From JAWPMT01 sp965215825 (lineage in GTDB: Bacteria; Bacteroidota; Bacteroidia; Cytophagales; Cyclobacteriaceae), in contig CBDCEM010000003.1 in NCBI GenBank assembly GCA_965215825.1, forward strand, positions 124,001-188,000: a stretch of DNA of 64,000 bases, written 5' to 3'. The notes under the pieces were generated by a model. That model had not been told where the DNA came from. It worked only from the letters and a program-made list of their open reading frames with translations, and did not search any database. How positions within the stretch are numbered: position 1 is the stretch's first letter; every line of letters begins with the position of its first letter. The translations under genes were made by a program, and so were the position numbers. Below, piece by piece: positions 35,362 to 44,264 of this stretch.

Positions 35362-37410
35362 ATGAGTAACGCTTCAGAATACGTTTCTTTTTTACAATAC
35401 CATGTACCTGCTCTGGATGCGGGTCAATACAAGATCACAGCAACTCAAACACTGACTGTTCCCAGCGGACCTACACCTTTCGCTGTTGAAAAAACGATTT
35501 TAGTAGCCGGAGACCGGTTTTCTGTTCAAAAGAGCCAGATCCAGGCCTGTTTCCCACCTCCTGGAAATATGGGAGACTATTCCAGTGATTTGCCTCATAT
35601 CTTATTGAATAGAAGCACATTACCCTGGGAACGTTTTGCTCAATCTGGGAACAAAACATTACCCTGGCTGTGGTTATTCATTTTTGACGATGAAGACATC
35701 AAGAAGGGTAATGTAAAAGTAACTTCTGGTCCCATCCAGAACTTCGTGAACTTTGATGGAACAGGCCCCAGTACTGCAACGATTGCACTTGCTTCTGAAG
35801 CAGGTGAGGTTACAGGAAGTGGGTTAAGTGCTACCTACGACCCAAAGACGGTAAATGTGGTCCAGATCAACACAAATTGGGCAACTGATAACAATGTGAT
35901 TCCCGATAAGATGGATCTTCCTTTGATGACAGGTGTTAGAGTAAATGCTGACGCATCTCAACTTCTAAATGAGAATGATTCCGAGGGCGTGACAGAGCTG
36001 GCTATGTGTATTGCGAATCGCCTACCTCAGCCGGGTGTAAAGACTTACGCCCACTTGCTTTCTTTAGAAGGCCGGTATAATGAGGCTTCTGGCGTATTTG
36101 AAACCAATTCTGAAGACGAATTAAGCTTTGTTAGCCTAACCAACTGGTCTTTTATGTGCACTGCAGAAAGTGCAGAATCGTTTTCAGATTACTTGCTGAA
36201 TGTAGACTGCAGTGATTTTAAACTACCAGACCTTGATACTTCTGTAGCCGGAGCGTCCATTGCCAATCAGTACCTGCAAAGGGGTGCAGTGGCCTTACCG
36301 CATCATTTGAAAGCAGGGGGGGAAGTCATTTCATGGTATCATGGACCTTTGATTACAGGACTGCAGACAGATGAAACCAGTCTGGTATCCTTGCCGGTCC
36401 AGTCATCGGATGAGTTACTACGACTGGATGACAACCTTGGTATGTTAGACACTTCCTATGCGGCTGCCTGGGAACTGGGACGAATGCTTACCCTGAACAA
36501 CAAGGGGTTGTCTATGAAGATGTATGCCTGGAAGCGACAACAATCATGGAGTCAACAACAGGCGGAATATGATATTTTTTATGACCTTCTGCCGATAGAC
36601 AGACAGAATGCTCAGCAACAGGCAGATTTGAACCAATGGGAGGAGATTAAAACCTGGTTCAGGTCATTGAATCTTCTTGAAAATATTCCGTTCAATTATC
36701 TGGTGCCTGATGAGAATTTACTGCCAGAAGAATCCATTCGGTTCTTCCAGTTGGACAATCTTTGGATATCCTGTTTGCTCGATGGCGCCTATAGTATTGG
36801 TCGTGTCACACAAACAGAAACACAGCGAGATGCAACACTTAATCAAGGGGGTAGTGATGCCAAATACCCCCAGGTCAGTGGTTTTTTATTGCGATCTCAA
36901 GCGGTAAATGGCTGGCCCACTTTGATGGTGGAAGCAACCACTGTCGAACCAACAGCTTCGAATCCCGTTCCTCCAACTTTGAATGTGCTTCGCATGGATC
37001 GTTTAGGCTCGGATGTTTTACTTTGTCTCTTTGAAGGAGAGGCGCAATATTTTGATATACACCTCAAACCTGAATCCATTCATTTTGGGTTTAGTCCACC
37101 CGCAGAAGATAAAGGTCCGGATGATTATACCAAGGAGTTTAGGTTTGGTTTTAATGAGAATGGTGGACAAACGCAGAGGAAAACATTCCAGGCACCCCTG
37201 AGTATTCCTATTAAATGGAAGTCTTTTACCGAATCTACAGGAGGGACAGATCCGAACCCTTGTCGTATGGTCGATTTACCTGCTTTGAAGGAAGATATGC
37301 TCAATCAAACCATTGAATTGGAATGTTTGCAACTTAATTCAGCAGAGTTTGCCATGGAGATGGTTCAGGGTGTGCCGAAGGTGGTATTTGCGAAAAACAC
37401 AACTACCTAA
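35362..37410 (+). CDS. 682-aa unrecognised protein, last gene of the giant operon
   Basis: A soluble 682-residue protein, no signal peptide, mixed alpha/beta, with several Trp-rich segments ('LPWLWLFIFDDEDIKKGNVK', 'YAWKRQQSWSQQQAEYDIFY'). The opening 'YVSFLQYHVPALDAGQYKIT' and 'TLTVPSGPTPFAVEKTILVA' look like a beta-sandwich. No enzyme motif was found. It starts 11 bases after the DUF6603 gene and ends 8 bases from the convergent TPR gene, which marks the end of the operon. It looks like a further structural or accessory part of the same system. Confidence 0.72.
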   Translation: MSNASEYVSFLQYHVPALDAGQYKITATQTLTVPSGPTPFAVEKTILVAGDRFSVQKSQIQACFPPPGNMGDYSSDLPHILLNRSTLPWERFAQSGNKTLPWLWLFIFDDEDIKKGNVKVTSGPIQNFVNFDGTGPSTATIALASEAGEVTGSGLSATYDPKTVNVVQINTNWATDNNVIPDKMDLPLMTGVRVNADASQLLNENDSEGVTELAMCIANRLPQPGVKTYAHLLSLEGRYNEASGVFETNSEDELSFVSLTNWSFMCTAESAESFSDYLLNVDCSDFKLPDLDTSVAGASIANQYLQRGAVALPHHLKAGGEVISWYHGPLITGLQTDETSLVSLPVQSSDELLRLDDNLGMLDTSYAAAWELGRMLTLNNKGLSMKMYAWKRQQSWSQQQAEYDIFYDLLPIDRQNAQQQADLNQWEEIKTWFRSLNLLENIPFNYLVPDENLLPEESIRFFQLDNLWISCLLDGAYSIGRVTQTETQRDATLNQGGSDAKYPQVSGFLLRSQAVNGWPTLMVEATTVEPTASNPVPPTLNVLRMDRLGSDVLLCLFEGEAQYFDIHLKPESIHFGFSPPAEDKGPDDYTKEFRFGFNENGGQTQRKTFQAPLSIPIKWKSFTESTGGTDPNPCRMVDLPALKEDMLNQTIELECLQLNSAEFAMEMVQGVPKVVFAKNTTT

Positions 37411-37418
37411 TTATTTTC

Positions 37419-39014
37419 TCAAACACTTCTCACTTGAAGTTTTTGCAACAACGCTTTTACTCTGGTTGCTTCTTCGTTCTGACCTAAGGCTAGAAGGGCT
37501 CTAAGTTTACCTTTCAATGCTTTGGTTCGGTTGGTGCGTTGTGCGAGTGATTTATTGAACAGGATCAGTGCTTCTTCATATCGTTCTCGCTCCAATAACC
37601 AATCTCCGTATTGTTCAAAGGACGGATACGCGATGAATGGAGGGCCAGAATCATAACCAGCTTCCTCTTCCAAAGCCACGGCTTCCAGCAAGTGTGCTTC
37701 TACAGATTGAGATTTACCTGAAAGCATATCGGCAAGTGCTTCAATCTGATGGATCACTACCTCTGTGCGGGTCAGACTTTCTTTATTGGGGGCGTACCGT
37801 GTGGGCCCTGCGCTGCACAGGGCTATTCCCTGATCATTAACCAATAACCTGGAAGCTTCAAGATGCGACTTTAATGTGGCTGCCTCAGCACGAATGCTGG
37901 TGACGTCCTTTTTGTCAAAGGCCAGGAGGCTTTTTAAGAAGTGGATTTTTGCTTTTCCTTCCATGCCTATTTTCAAGGCACTTTCGTCGATATCTTGAAA
38001 AGCGAGATTTTCTGGCCATGTGCCAGATTCGATCCGCTGCTGGTTTTGCATCATGATGAGGTAGCTTTTACTGGAAGTGCCATCGCTGTGATACCGGATC
38101 ATTTCATCCAATAGAGAAATCGCTTTCTCGTAATCTCCCATTTGTAAATGGCCATAGTGCAACCATGCCATTGAATGATAGCCCCTGGCTCTTCCATTCA
38201 ATCCCTTGTTTTCGACTCTTTTCAGACTGGCATTATAGGAGGCTCTGTTGGAACTGATCACTTCTTTCCACATGCCCAAAGCCACATATATATGAGAAGG
38301 CATGTGTAGGGCGTGAGCTGCGTCCGGAGCTACCTGGGCATAATTGTTGGCGGCTTCTATCGCCTCTTTAGCGAACTCCGGGTTATCGTTGGCGTGGATC
38401 ATGTAGTGGAGTGCTCCAGGGTGAGTAGGGTTTTCTAACATGATACTTCTCGCCACTTCTGAAGATAGGTCCAGGTTTTCCTGATCATCATATCCTGCCC
38501 ACATCAGTGCAAGGGAATAAAACGCTGCTACTTCAAGATTACCTGAATGGCGGAGGTACATCTTTTCCATGTGACTCACATATTGTTGATTACGATCACG
38601 TAATTCCCCTTCACCATATAAGAATTCAATACCCATCCAAAAGTCTCTCTCCAGTTGGTTTTCCGCTTTCGCAAGTCGGTCCTCCTGATTTGAGCCTAAT
38701 TGCGTCATTACTGCTCGACCCGCATCCACGTTTTGCAGACCCCATAGCGCTTTATAATGCGTCATGGCTAGGCCCCAATAAACCATAACTTCCGTCGGAT
38801 CAGCCTGCTGTGCCCTATCGAAAGCCTCGCGTGCATCCTCGTATTCAAAGCTATGCAAGAGGAGCAACCCCTGATCAAAGCCTGCTTTGGCTTCTTTAGA
38901 GATAGAAAACTTGTGATCCAAGTTCCCCAAATGAGCGACGCTTTTAGTATGCTCTGAGGGTGTAGCGCAAGAGAACGCTATCAGAAAGCTAAGAATATAA
39001 GTCAGCGTTTTCAT
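37419..39014 (-). CDS. TPR-repeat lipoprotein
   Basis: A 531-aa protein with a lipoprotein signal peptide (lipobox ending at C16, 'FLIAFSC'). The mature part is a chain of tetratricopeptide-like helices, e.g. 'HSFEYEDAREAFDRAQQADP' (first repeat), 'HYGHLQMGDYEKAISLLDEM' and 'ERERYEEALILFNKSLAQRT' near the C-terminus. Such proteins are anchored to the membrane and serve as scaffolds. The length and the 'HALHMPSHIYVALGMWKEVI' motif match a group of conserved secreted TPR proteins of unknown role. It is convergent with the giant operon. Confidence 0.8.
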   Translation of the reverse strand: MKTLTYILSFLIAFSCATPSEHTKSVAHLGNLDHKFSISKEAKAGFDQGLLLLHSFEYEDAREAFDRAQQADPTEVMVYWGLAMTHYKALWGLQNVDAGRAVMTQLGSNQEDRLAKAENQLERDFWMGIEFLYGEGELRDRNQQYVSHMEKMYLRHSGNLEVAAFYSLALMWAGYDDQENLDLSSEVARSIMLENPTHPGALHYMIHANDNPEFAKEAIEAANNYAQVAPDAAHALHMPSHIYVALGMWKEVISSNRASYNASLKRVENKGLNGRARGYHSMAWLHYGHLQMGDYEKAISLLDEMIRYHSDGTSSKSYLIMMQNQQRIESGTWPENLAFQDIDESALKIGMEGKAKIHFLKSLLAFDKKDVTSIRAEAATLKSHLEASRLLVNDQGIALCSAGPTRYAPNKESLTRTEVVIHQIEALADMLSGKSQSVEAHLLEAVALEEEAGYDSGPPFIAYPSFEQYGDWLLERERYEEALILFNKSLAQRTNRTKALKGKLRALLALGQNEEATRVKALLQKLQVRSV

Positions 39015-39296
39015 GTTAGGGAAGGTTTTTGATTTATGAAGTTAAGAAAGGTTGACATTGTTTCAATATCATCTTCTTCATTTACGCCGAGTACAGAATC
39101 CTTTTGGCCATGAAGTGTTGTGGAATGAAAGCCATTTCTTGCTTTCACGGAATTGAGTGAAATCGTTGAGAAAAAACCTACCAAATACCGTCATTAAGGT
39201 TATGGACAAGTAAAACGAGTTGGTGGATTTTGCCTTTCTAGCTAGAAGTTATTTGGTGTTGCTCATTTCTCGAAACAAAGTATTGCGGATTGCCTT

Positions 39297-39329
39297 TTTG
39301 TGATAATAATATATTAAGGGTTATCTTTC
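39297..39329 (+). promoter_or_regulatory. Possible promoter of the TonB-dependent receptor gene
   Basis: TTTG (39297-39300), 21-base spacer and TATCTTTC (39322-39329) approximate the Bacteroidota promoter, giving a leader of about 80 bases. The rest of the 400-bp gap 39015-39413 shows no gene or strong dyad. Confidence 0.3.
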
Positions 39330-39413
39330 TATGATTTTCGATGTGGATTATAGTGGTTTTTAAACCATAATACTCGAAGAGAAATCAACTGATTAACACC
39401 AAACCTGATTATA

Positions 39414-42389
39414 ATGATTAAGACATCCTTTACTAAAATTGGGATCACTAGGCCCAATGCAAGGTCGGGAAGTATAGCCGGCAAACACATTTTCTCGTTT
39501 CTATTTCTATTACTATTTGCCTTTACCGGTCTTGCCCAGAGCAAAGTCTCGGGTAAAGTCATCGATAGTAGTACAGGCGAACCGCTGGTAGGAGCAACAG
39601 TGGTGATCGCAGGCACAACCACCGGTGTGGTTACAGGCCTGGACGGTTCATTTGAAGTTACGACCGATGCAGCACCTCCATTTGACCTGGAAATCAGATT
39701 TACGGGCTTCGCGACAAAGACCATTACCATCAATTCGGCAAATGCCAATCTTGATGTTCAACTCGATGCTGGATTGTTGTTGGGGCAGGAGGTTGTGATT
39801 TCTGCGTCTCGTAGGCGCGAGAAAGTGCAGGAAGCCCCGGCTTCTGTTTCAGTGTTGACAGCAGAAACCCTGGAAGCTACTCCGAATCCAACAGATGTTA
39901 CCAGAAACCTGATCAACGTCGCTGGCGTCCAGGTCCAGCAGCAGTCTGCGAATAGAATAAACATCTCAATGAGAGGTGGGTCCGGTCTATTCGGAACTTC
40001 GGTCTTTCCAATCATGGATTACAGGAGTTTGATCGGTCCGGGGATTGGTACTTTCCAAACGGACCAATCCGGGATCAATGGTTTGGATATTGATAAAATA
40101 GAAGTGGTACGAGGTGCGGGATCAGCGCTATATGGTCCTGGCGTGACTCAGGGAGTTGTACACTTCATCACCAAAAGTCCTATTGACAAGCCTGGAACGG
40201 CAATAGAATTGGTAGGAGGGGAATTGAATACCTGGGGTGGCGGGTTTCGTCATGGAACCAAAATCAGCGATAAATTCGGTTTCAAAATCACAGGCCAATA
40301 TAGACAAGGCGATGAGTTCACCTTAGATCCTGATAATGCAGATGATGCCGTGCAGATCGCGCGGTTTCAAAATACAGTAACTTCTCCGGACCTTAGTAGT
40401 CTTGGAGTGGTTGATCAAACTTCTCCCGGAACTTTACTTATAGGCAATCTTGATAGCGATGGAGATGGAAACCCTATGGCTGATGATTGGTTCAACGCAG
40501 CATTGAATGCGACATTGGAATTTAGACCAAGAGATAATACATCGATCAATGTATCTGGTGGTTTTAACCAGGCAAGCTCGGTCTTCTACAACGAACAAGG
40601 AGAAGGGTTGGCGCAAGCCACTGAGTACTGGGGTCAGGCAAGAGCACAGATTGGAGGGCTATTCGTCCAATTCTTTGGCGTTTCTAATGATGGTGGATCG
40701 GACGAAAGTCCCACTTTCCTGTATCAAACGGGACTAAACACTTCTATCGCCAGAACTCAGTTTGAGGCCCAGGTGCAGTACAATTTCGACACTCCGGACA
40801 TTTTGAATGCAAACTGGACGGCAGGGTTTGATTATCGTTTTGCAGGTCAGGACACGCAGGGATGGGTATACGGTCGTCAGGAAGAAGACGATGACTTTAG
40901 TGTCGTGGGAGGTTATGTCCAGGGAAAATTTGTTTTAAATAGCAAGTTCGATTTTGTTGCTGCAGGTAGATATGATCGGTTCAACTTCATCGATGATGGC
41001 GCTTTTTCTCCTCGAGCTGCGCTGGTATACAAGGCCGCCCCTAATCATACGTTCAGAGCCTCCTATAATAGATCAACGACTACTGTTTCAAACCTTCAGT
41101 TGAACATTGATTTTCCTTTGTCAGGGATCATTCCGGGATCTTTTGATGTCTGGTTGAAAGGTAATAAGGAGGAGCAGACATTTAGTGGAAGCGCAACCAT
41201 CGATTGGTTCACTGGCCTGATCCCAAGTATCCCTTACGGCACTGAAGGTGCTGGCTTACCTCTGGGAGTTATTCTGGGTCAGGAAGCTGCTCCCGGACTA
41301 AGCTTGAATGATGCTGTTATCGCGCAGATTTTAGCAGGTTTGGCTGCAGATCCTGCTACTGCTGGCCTGGTACCCGCAGTTGCGGCAGCTCTGAGCGGCA
41401 TTGATCCAACAACCATCGGATTTGGAGGTTCGTTATCTCCTGGCTTCAACATATTCGATGGCTCACCACTGGGCCTCCAAACGGCACCAATCTCACAGAT
41501 TGCTACACAAGACACCTGGGAAATAGGATATAAAGGTGTTTTCAATAACAAGATTGGCGTGTCAGTCGACTTATATCGTGTAACAGAAGATGGGAATTCA
41601 CAGTTTACGGCAATTTCACCAGCTTTTGCCCTCCTCGGAATAGATGGTTTGGCTGGAGATTTGGGAGACAATGCGGAAGGCCTGTTTACTCCAGCGTTTA
41701 TTGCAGCGCTACAGGCGGCAGGCCTGGATGAAGCCACCGCCACAGCAACGGCCGCGGCACTTGCTCCTGTTATCAATGGAGCTTATACGGCTGCGGGTGA
41801 CGCAGCACTAAATACACCATCAGCTGCATTTGGAGGTTTGACATTGGCTCAATTAATGGCCGCTCTCCCTTTTCATGCTACAGTAGAAACGGAGCAAGTT
41901 CCACAGGGAGATGGTATCACACACCTTGCAGCGGGCTACAGAACCTTTGATTCCAGAACGTATTACGGTTGGGATTTAGGTATCGAGTATTACGTGAATG
42001 CTGATTTGTCATTTTTCGGTAACTATTCTGGTGTCGATAAAACTGATTTCATGCAAACCGTTCGAGGGGACCTCAGCGGACAAGAGTTACCCAGTAGCCT
42101 GAACATTCCAAAAAATAAATTCAGACTAGGTGCCAACTACACACCGGAGTTAGGAATTCGAGCGAACGTCGCTTTTCAACATGATGACTCGTTTAATCCT
42201 ATAGCTGGTCAGTTTTCTGGAGACACAGGTGATCGAAACCTGATCGATGCAGGAGTGGGATACAAGTTTGATTTTGGGTTCCAGTTGGATATAACTGCAA
42301 CTAATTTATTTAATAATGAATACAGATACTATCAGAATATGCCGATGATTGGCAGAAGAATGCTGGCGAAAATTAAATATGAATTCTAA
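39414..42389 (+). CDS. TonB-dependent outer-membrane receptor with CarboxypepD-regulatory-like domain
   Basis: A 991-aa receptor: signal peptide (hydrophobic core at about 28-42, ending 'GLAQ'), a CarboxypepD_reg-like domain ('VSGKVIDSSTGEPLVGATVV'), a plug domain ('VVISASRRREKVQEAPASVS' ... 'IDKIEVVRGAGSALYGPGVT') and a C-terminal beta-barrel ending in an aromatic strand ('RRMLAKIKYEF'). These gated porins import substrates such as siderophores, vitamins or glycans using TonB energy. No SusD-like gene is adjacent. Odd: a low-complexity Ala/Gly-rich insertion (about 615-670 and 755-800) within the barrel, probably a large extracellular loop. A good terminator follows. Confidence 0.93.
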   Translation: MIKTSFTKIGITRPNARSGSIAGKHIFSFLFLLLFAFTGLAQSKVSGKVIDSSTGEPLVGATVVIAGTTTGVVTGLDGSFEVTTDAAPPFDLEIRFTGFATKTITINSANANLDVQLDAGLLLGQEVVISASRRREKVQEAPASVSVLTAETLEATPNPTDVTRNLINVAGVQVQQQSANRINISMRGGSGLFGTSVFPIMDYRSLIGPGIGTFQTDQSGINGLDIDKIEVVRGAGSALYGPGVTQGVVHFITKSPIDKPGTAIELVGGELNTWGGGFRHGTKISDKFGFKITGQYRQGDEFTLDPDNADDAVQIARFQNTVTSPDLSSLGVVDQTSPGTLLIGNLDSDGDGNPMADDWFNAALNATLEFRPRDNTSINVSGGFNQASSVFYNEQGEGLAQATEYWGQARAQIGGLFVQFFGVSNDGGSDESPTFLYQTGLNTSIARTQFEAQVQYNFDTPDILNANWTAGFDYRFAGQDTQGWVYGRQEEDDDFSVVGGYVQGKFVLNSKFDFVAAGRYDRFNFIDDGAFSPRAALVYKAAPNHTFRASYNRSTTTVSNLQLNIDFPLSGIIPGSFDVWLKGNKEEQTFSGSATIDWFTGLIPSIPYGTEGAGLPLGVILGQEAAPGLSLNDAVIAQILAGLAADPATAGLVPAVAAALSGIDPTTIGFGGSLSPGFNIFDGSPLGLQTAPISQIATQDTWEIGYKGVFNNKIGVSVDLYRVTEDGNSQFTAISPAFALLGIDGLAGDLGDNAEGLFTPAFIAALQAAGLDEATATATAAALAPVINGAYTAAGDAALNTPSAAFGGLTLAQLMAALPFHATVETEQVPQGDGITHLAAGYRTFDSRTYYGWDLGIEYYVNADLSFFGNYSGVDKTDFMQTVRGDLSGQELPSSLNIPKNKFRLGANYTPELGIRANVAFQHDDSFNPIAGQFSGDTGDRNLIDAGVGYKFDFGFQLDITATNLFNNEYRYYQNMPMIGRRMLAKIKYEF

Positions 42390-42424
42390 AAATCCAGAGT
42401 TCTTTTCATAGAGGGACATGATTT

Positions 42425-42460
42425 AAAAAGGCTACTCAATTCATTTGAGTAGCCTTTTTT
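42425..42460 (+). terminator. Intrinsic terminator after the TonB receptor
   Basis: AAAAAGGCTACTCAA pairs with TTGAGTAGCCTTTTT around a short loop, followed by T; it can work on both strands. Confidence 0.8.
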
Positions 42461-42618
42461 AATAGGAATAGTGGAACCTCCGAATTTTTATTTACCTTTT
42501 CACTCATGCGGACTTGAGTCGCGCTTTAGCCAGCATATTGACCGCTCTAAAATGATAATTTGAGAGATGGAGGGATGGAATATAGGGATGCTTGCGCTTC
42601 CGATAATTCAATGATTGA

Positions 42619-43287
42619 GCCAAATTTTATTTAGATAGCTACAAAGCCATCTTCAATTACATATTAGATCCGATTTTGATCTACCAGGTAGATGATCAAT
42701 ACCGTTTCCGTAAAATGATGATGGTAAATGATTCATTTAGGAATTCCTACGGATATGAGCTAAAGGAAGTGCTTCAGGCTGATTTCTCCATTATCAATGC
42801 GAATCCTGGAAAAGTACCGGATTTGATAGTTTCCATTTGTGAATCCGGGAGTGTTCTTTTTGAAACAATGCACAGAACCAAAGAAGGAGAAGAGTTTCCG
42901 GTTGAGGTTCATTCGCACTGTGTTCGAGCAAATGGAAACGTCATAGTAGTTTCTATCATTAGAAATATATCGGACCGGAAAAGGGATCAAAGTGAGTTGT
43001 TTCAGATGCAGGAAGCACGGTCAAAAACACTTAAATTAATGTCTCATGATCTCCGAAATTGCCTGGCCCAAATTGCAAGTGCACTAGTACTCCTCAATGA
43101 ATACAATTTTGAGAAAAGTATTCAGGATTTAATTAACATCTTAAGTGAAGCGAACAAAAATGCGAATCACCTTTTACTTGATCACCTCAGTTCTTCTGAT
43201 GATCCTAGTGATTCTTTCAAGTTAGATATACTTCCTTTTGATCTTTCAGAGTTGAACGGAAGGCTTGCTTCGAAGTATTTCAAATGA
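42619..43287 (+). pseudogene. PAS sensor kinase fragment lacking the ATPase domain
   Basis: The open frame begins at 42619 with PAS-like sequence before any good initiator ('FNYILDPILIYQVDDQYRFR'); a TTG occurs at 42676. It covers a PAS fold ('NSYGYELKEVLQ', 'VVSIIRNISDRKRDQSELFQ') and a HisKA helix with 'LMSHDLRNCLAQIASALVLL', including the phospho-accepting histidine. It stops before any HATPase domain. Both ends thus look truncated. From 43288 to 43598 I see no credible gene. Confidence 0.55.
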
Positions 43288-43598
43288 AGGTCTACCGGAG
43301 AACCACATTGCTCAATGGATTTTTTCATGTACTGAATTGGATCTTTTTGGAAAATCTTCAGGTTCTTGAAGGAGCCATTGGATGGAAAGGCTTTGGGGAG
43401 ACTCATGGTTGCTAAAATATACTATCATGTACTTCAAGACATATGGAACTTATTGATTCGGAGAATTAAAGCTTAGTAGATCATTAAATCAATGTGGAAA
43501 AAATCACTATCGAAGTTGGTACAAACTTCCATAGGGTTTAAAAACAAAGAAGCGGAGCCAATTCTCACGCAATTAAGTCGGGACTGGAGTCGGGAACC

Positions 43599-44092
43599 TC
43601 ATTGATTGGATTCAATGTCTTTGATGAGGGCTGTGGAAGCTTGTTTATACCTGCTATTTGGACGAATCTTTTCAGAGAGGGATTTTGCGCAGGAGATTTG
43701 TCCATCCAGTACAAAGCTCAAAAATAGATACCATTGCCCATCATCGTAAAAGGTCCTCTCTTCAGCAAGGTATTCATGCAGATGATTGATGGAAGGTTCA
43801 GGTGCCTTTAAGGCCAAATGGCAGATGCCCAGATAGAGCAGTGACGAATGTCATCTTCAGATTTTGGCATTTGTGAAAGCAGGTTGATAGCTGCCTCATA
43901 GTTGCCAATATCATACTGGTAGTAGGCCTCCTCTTTCATATTGGCAGGAAGTTTAGTATCCCGCGTAGTAGGTAGGATCTGATTGGGTAGAATCTGAAAG
44001 TGTTCCTCAAACGCCAACACATGATAAGGGGTAGAGGGGAACAGATACCAGATCAGGCCGATGGTGAGCACTAAAAAGACCGAGGCAGCCAC
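43599..44092 (-). pseudogene. Frameshifted TPR-type membrane protein
   Basis: Two overlapping minus-strand frames join into one protein. The upstream part (from 44092) has a membrane helix ('ASVFLVLTIGLIWYLF') and a repeat-like helix pair ('AYYQYDIGNYEAAINLLSQM'); after 'SEDDIR' the reading continues in another frame from about 43820 ('LLYLGICHLALKAPEPSINH' and on). A one-base shift near 43815-43840 explains it. No proper start exists; upstream DNA (44093-44262) shows more broken coding-like sequence up to the insertion sequence. Typical of anti-sigma/TPR membrane proteins of this phylum, now decayed. Confidence 0.5.
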
Positions 44093-44264
44093 AGTATAGC
44101 TCTTGAAGAACGAGAATCTGCTTTCTGTTTACTGATGGCCGAAATGCGCATCATCTAAAATTTGTAGCTTATCAATCCTCACGACGAAGAAACCCGGGAT
44201 TTTGGCGATCTCTTCACTTTGTTCGAGGAAGAGGAAGCGATGGCTGTATAGTGTCTGAATTAGG

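Noticed and set aside
16840..37410. Prophage or contractile injection system
   Set aside because: Only the S74 fibre domain is phage-like. No capsid, terminase, sheath, tube, baseplate or AAA ATPase gene lies in the operon or next to it.
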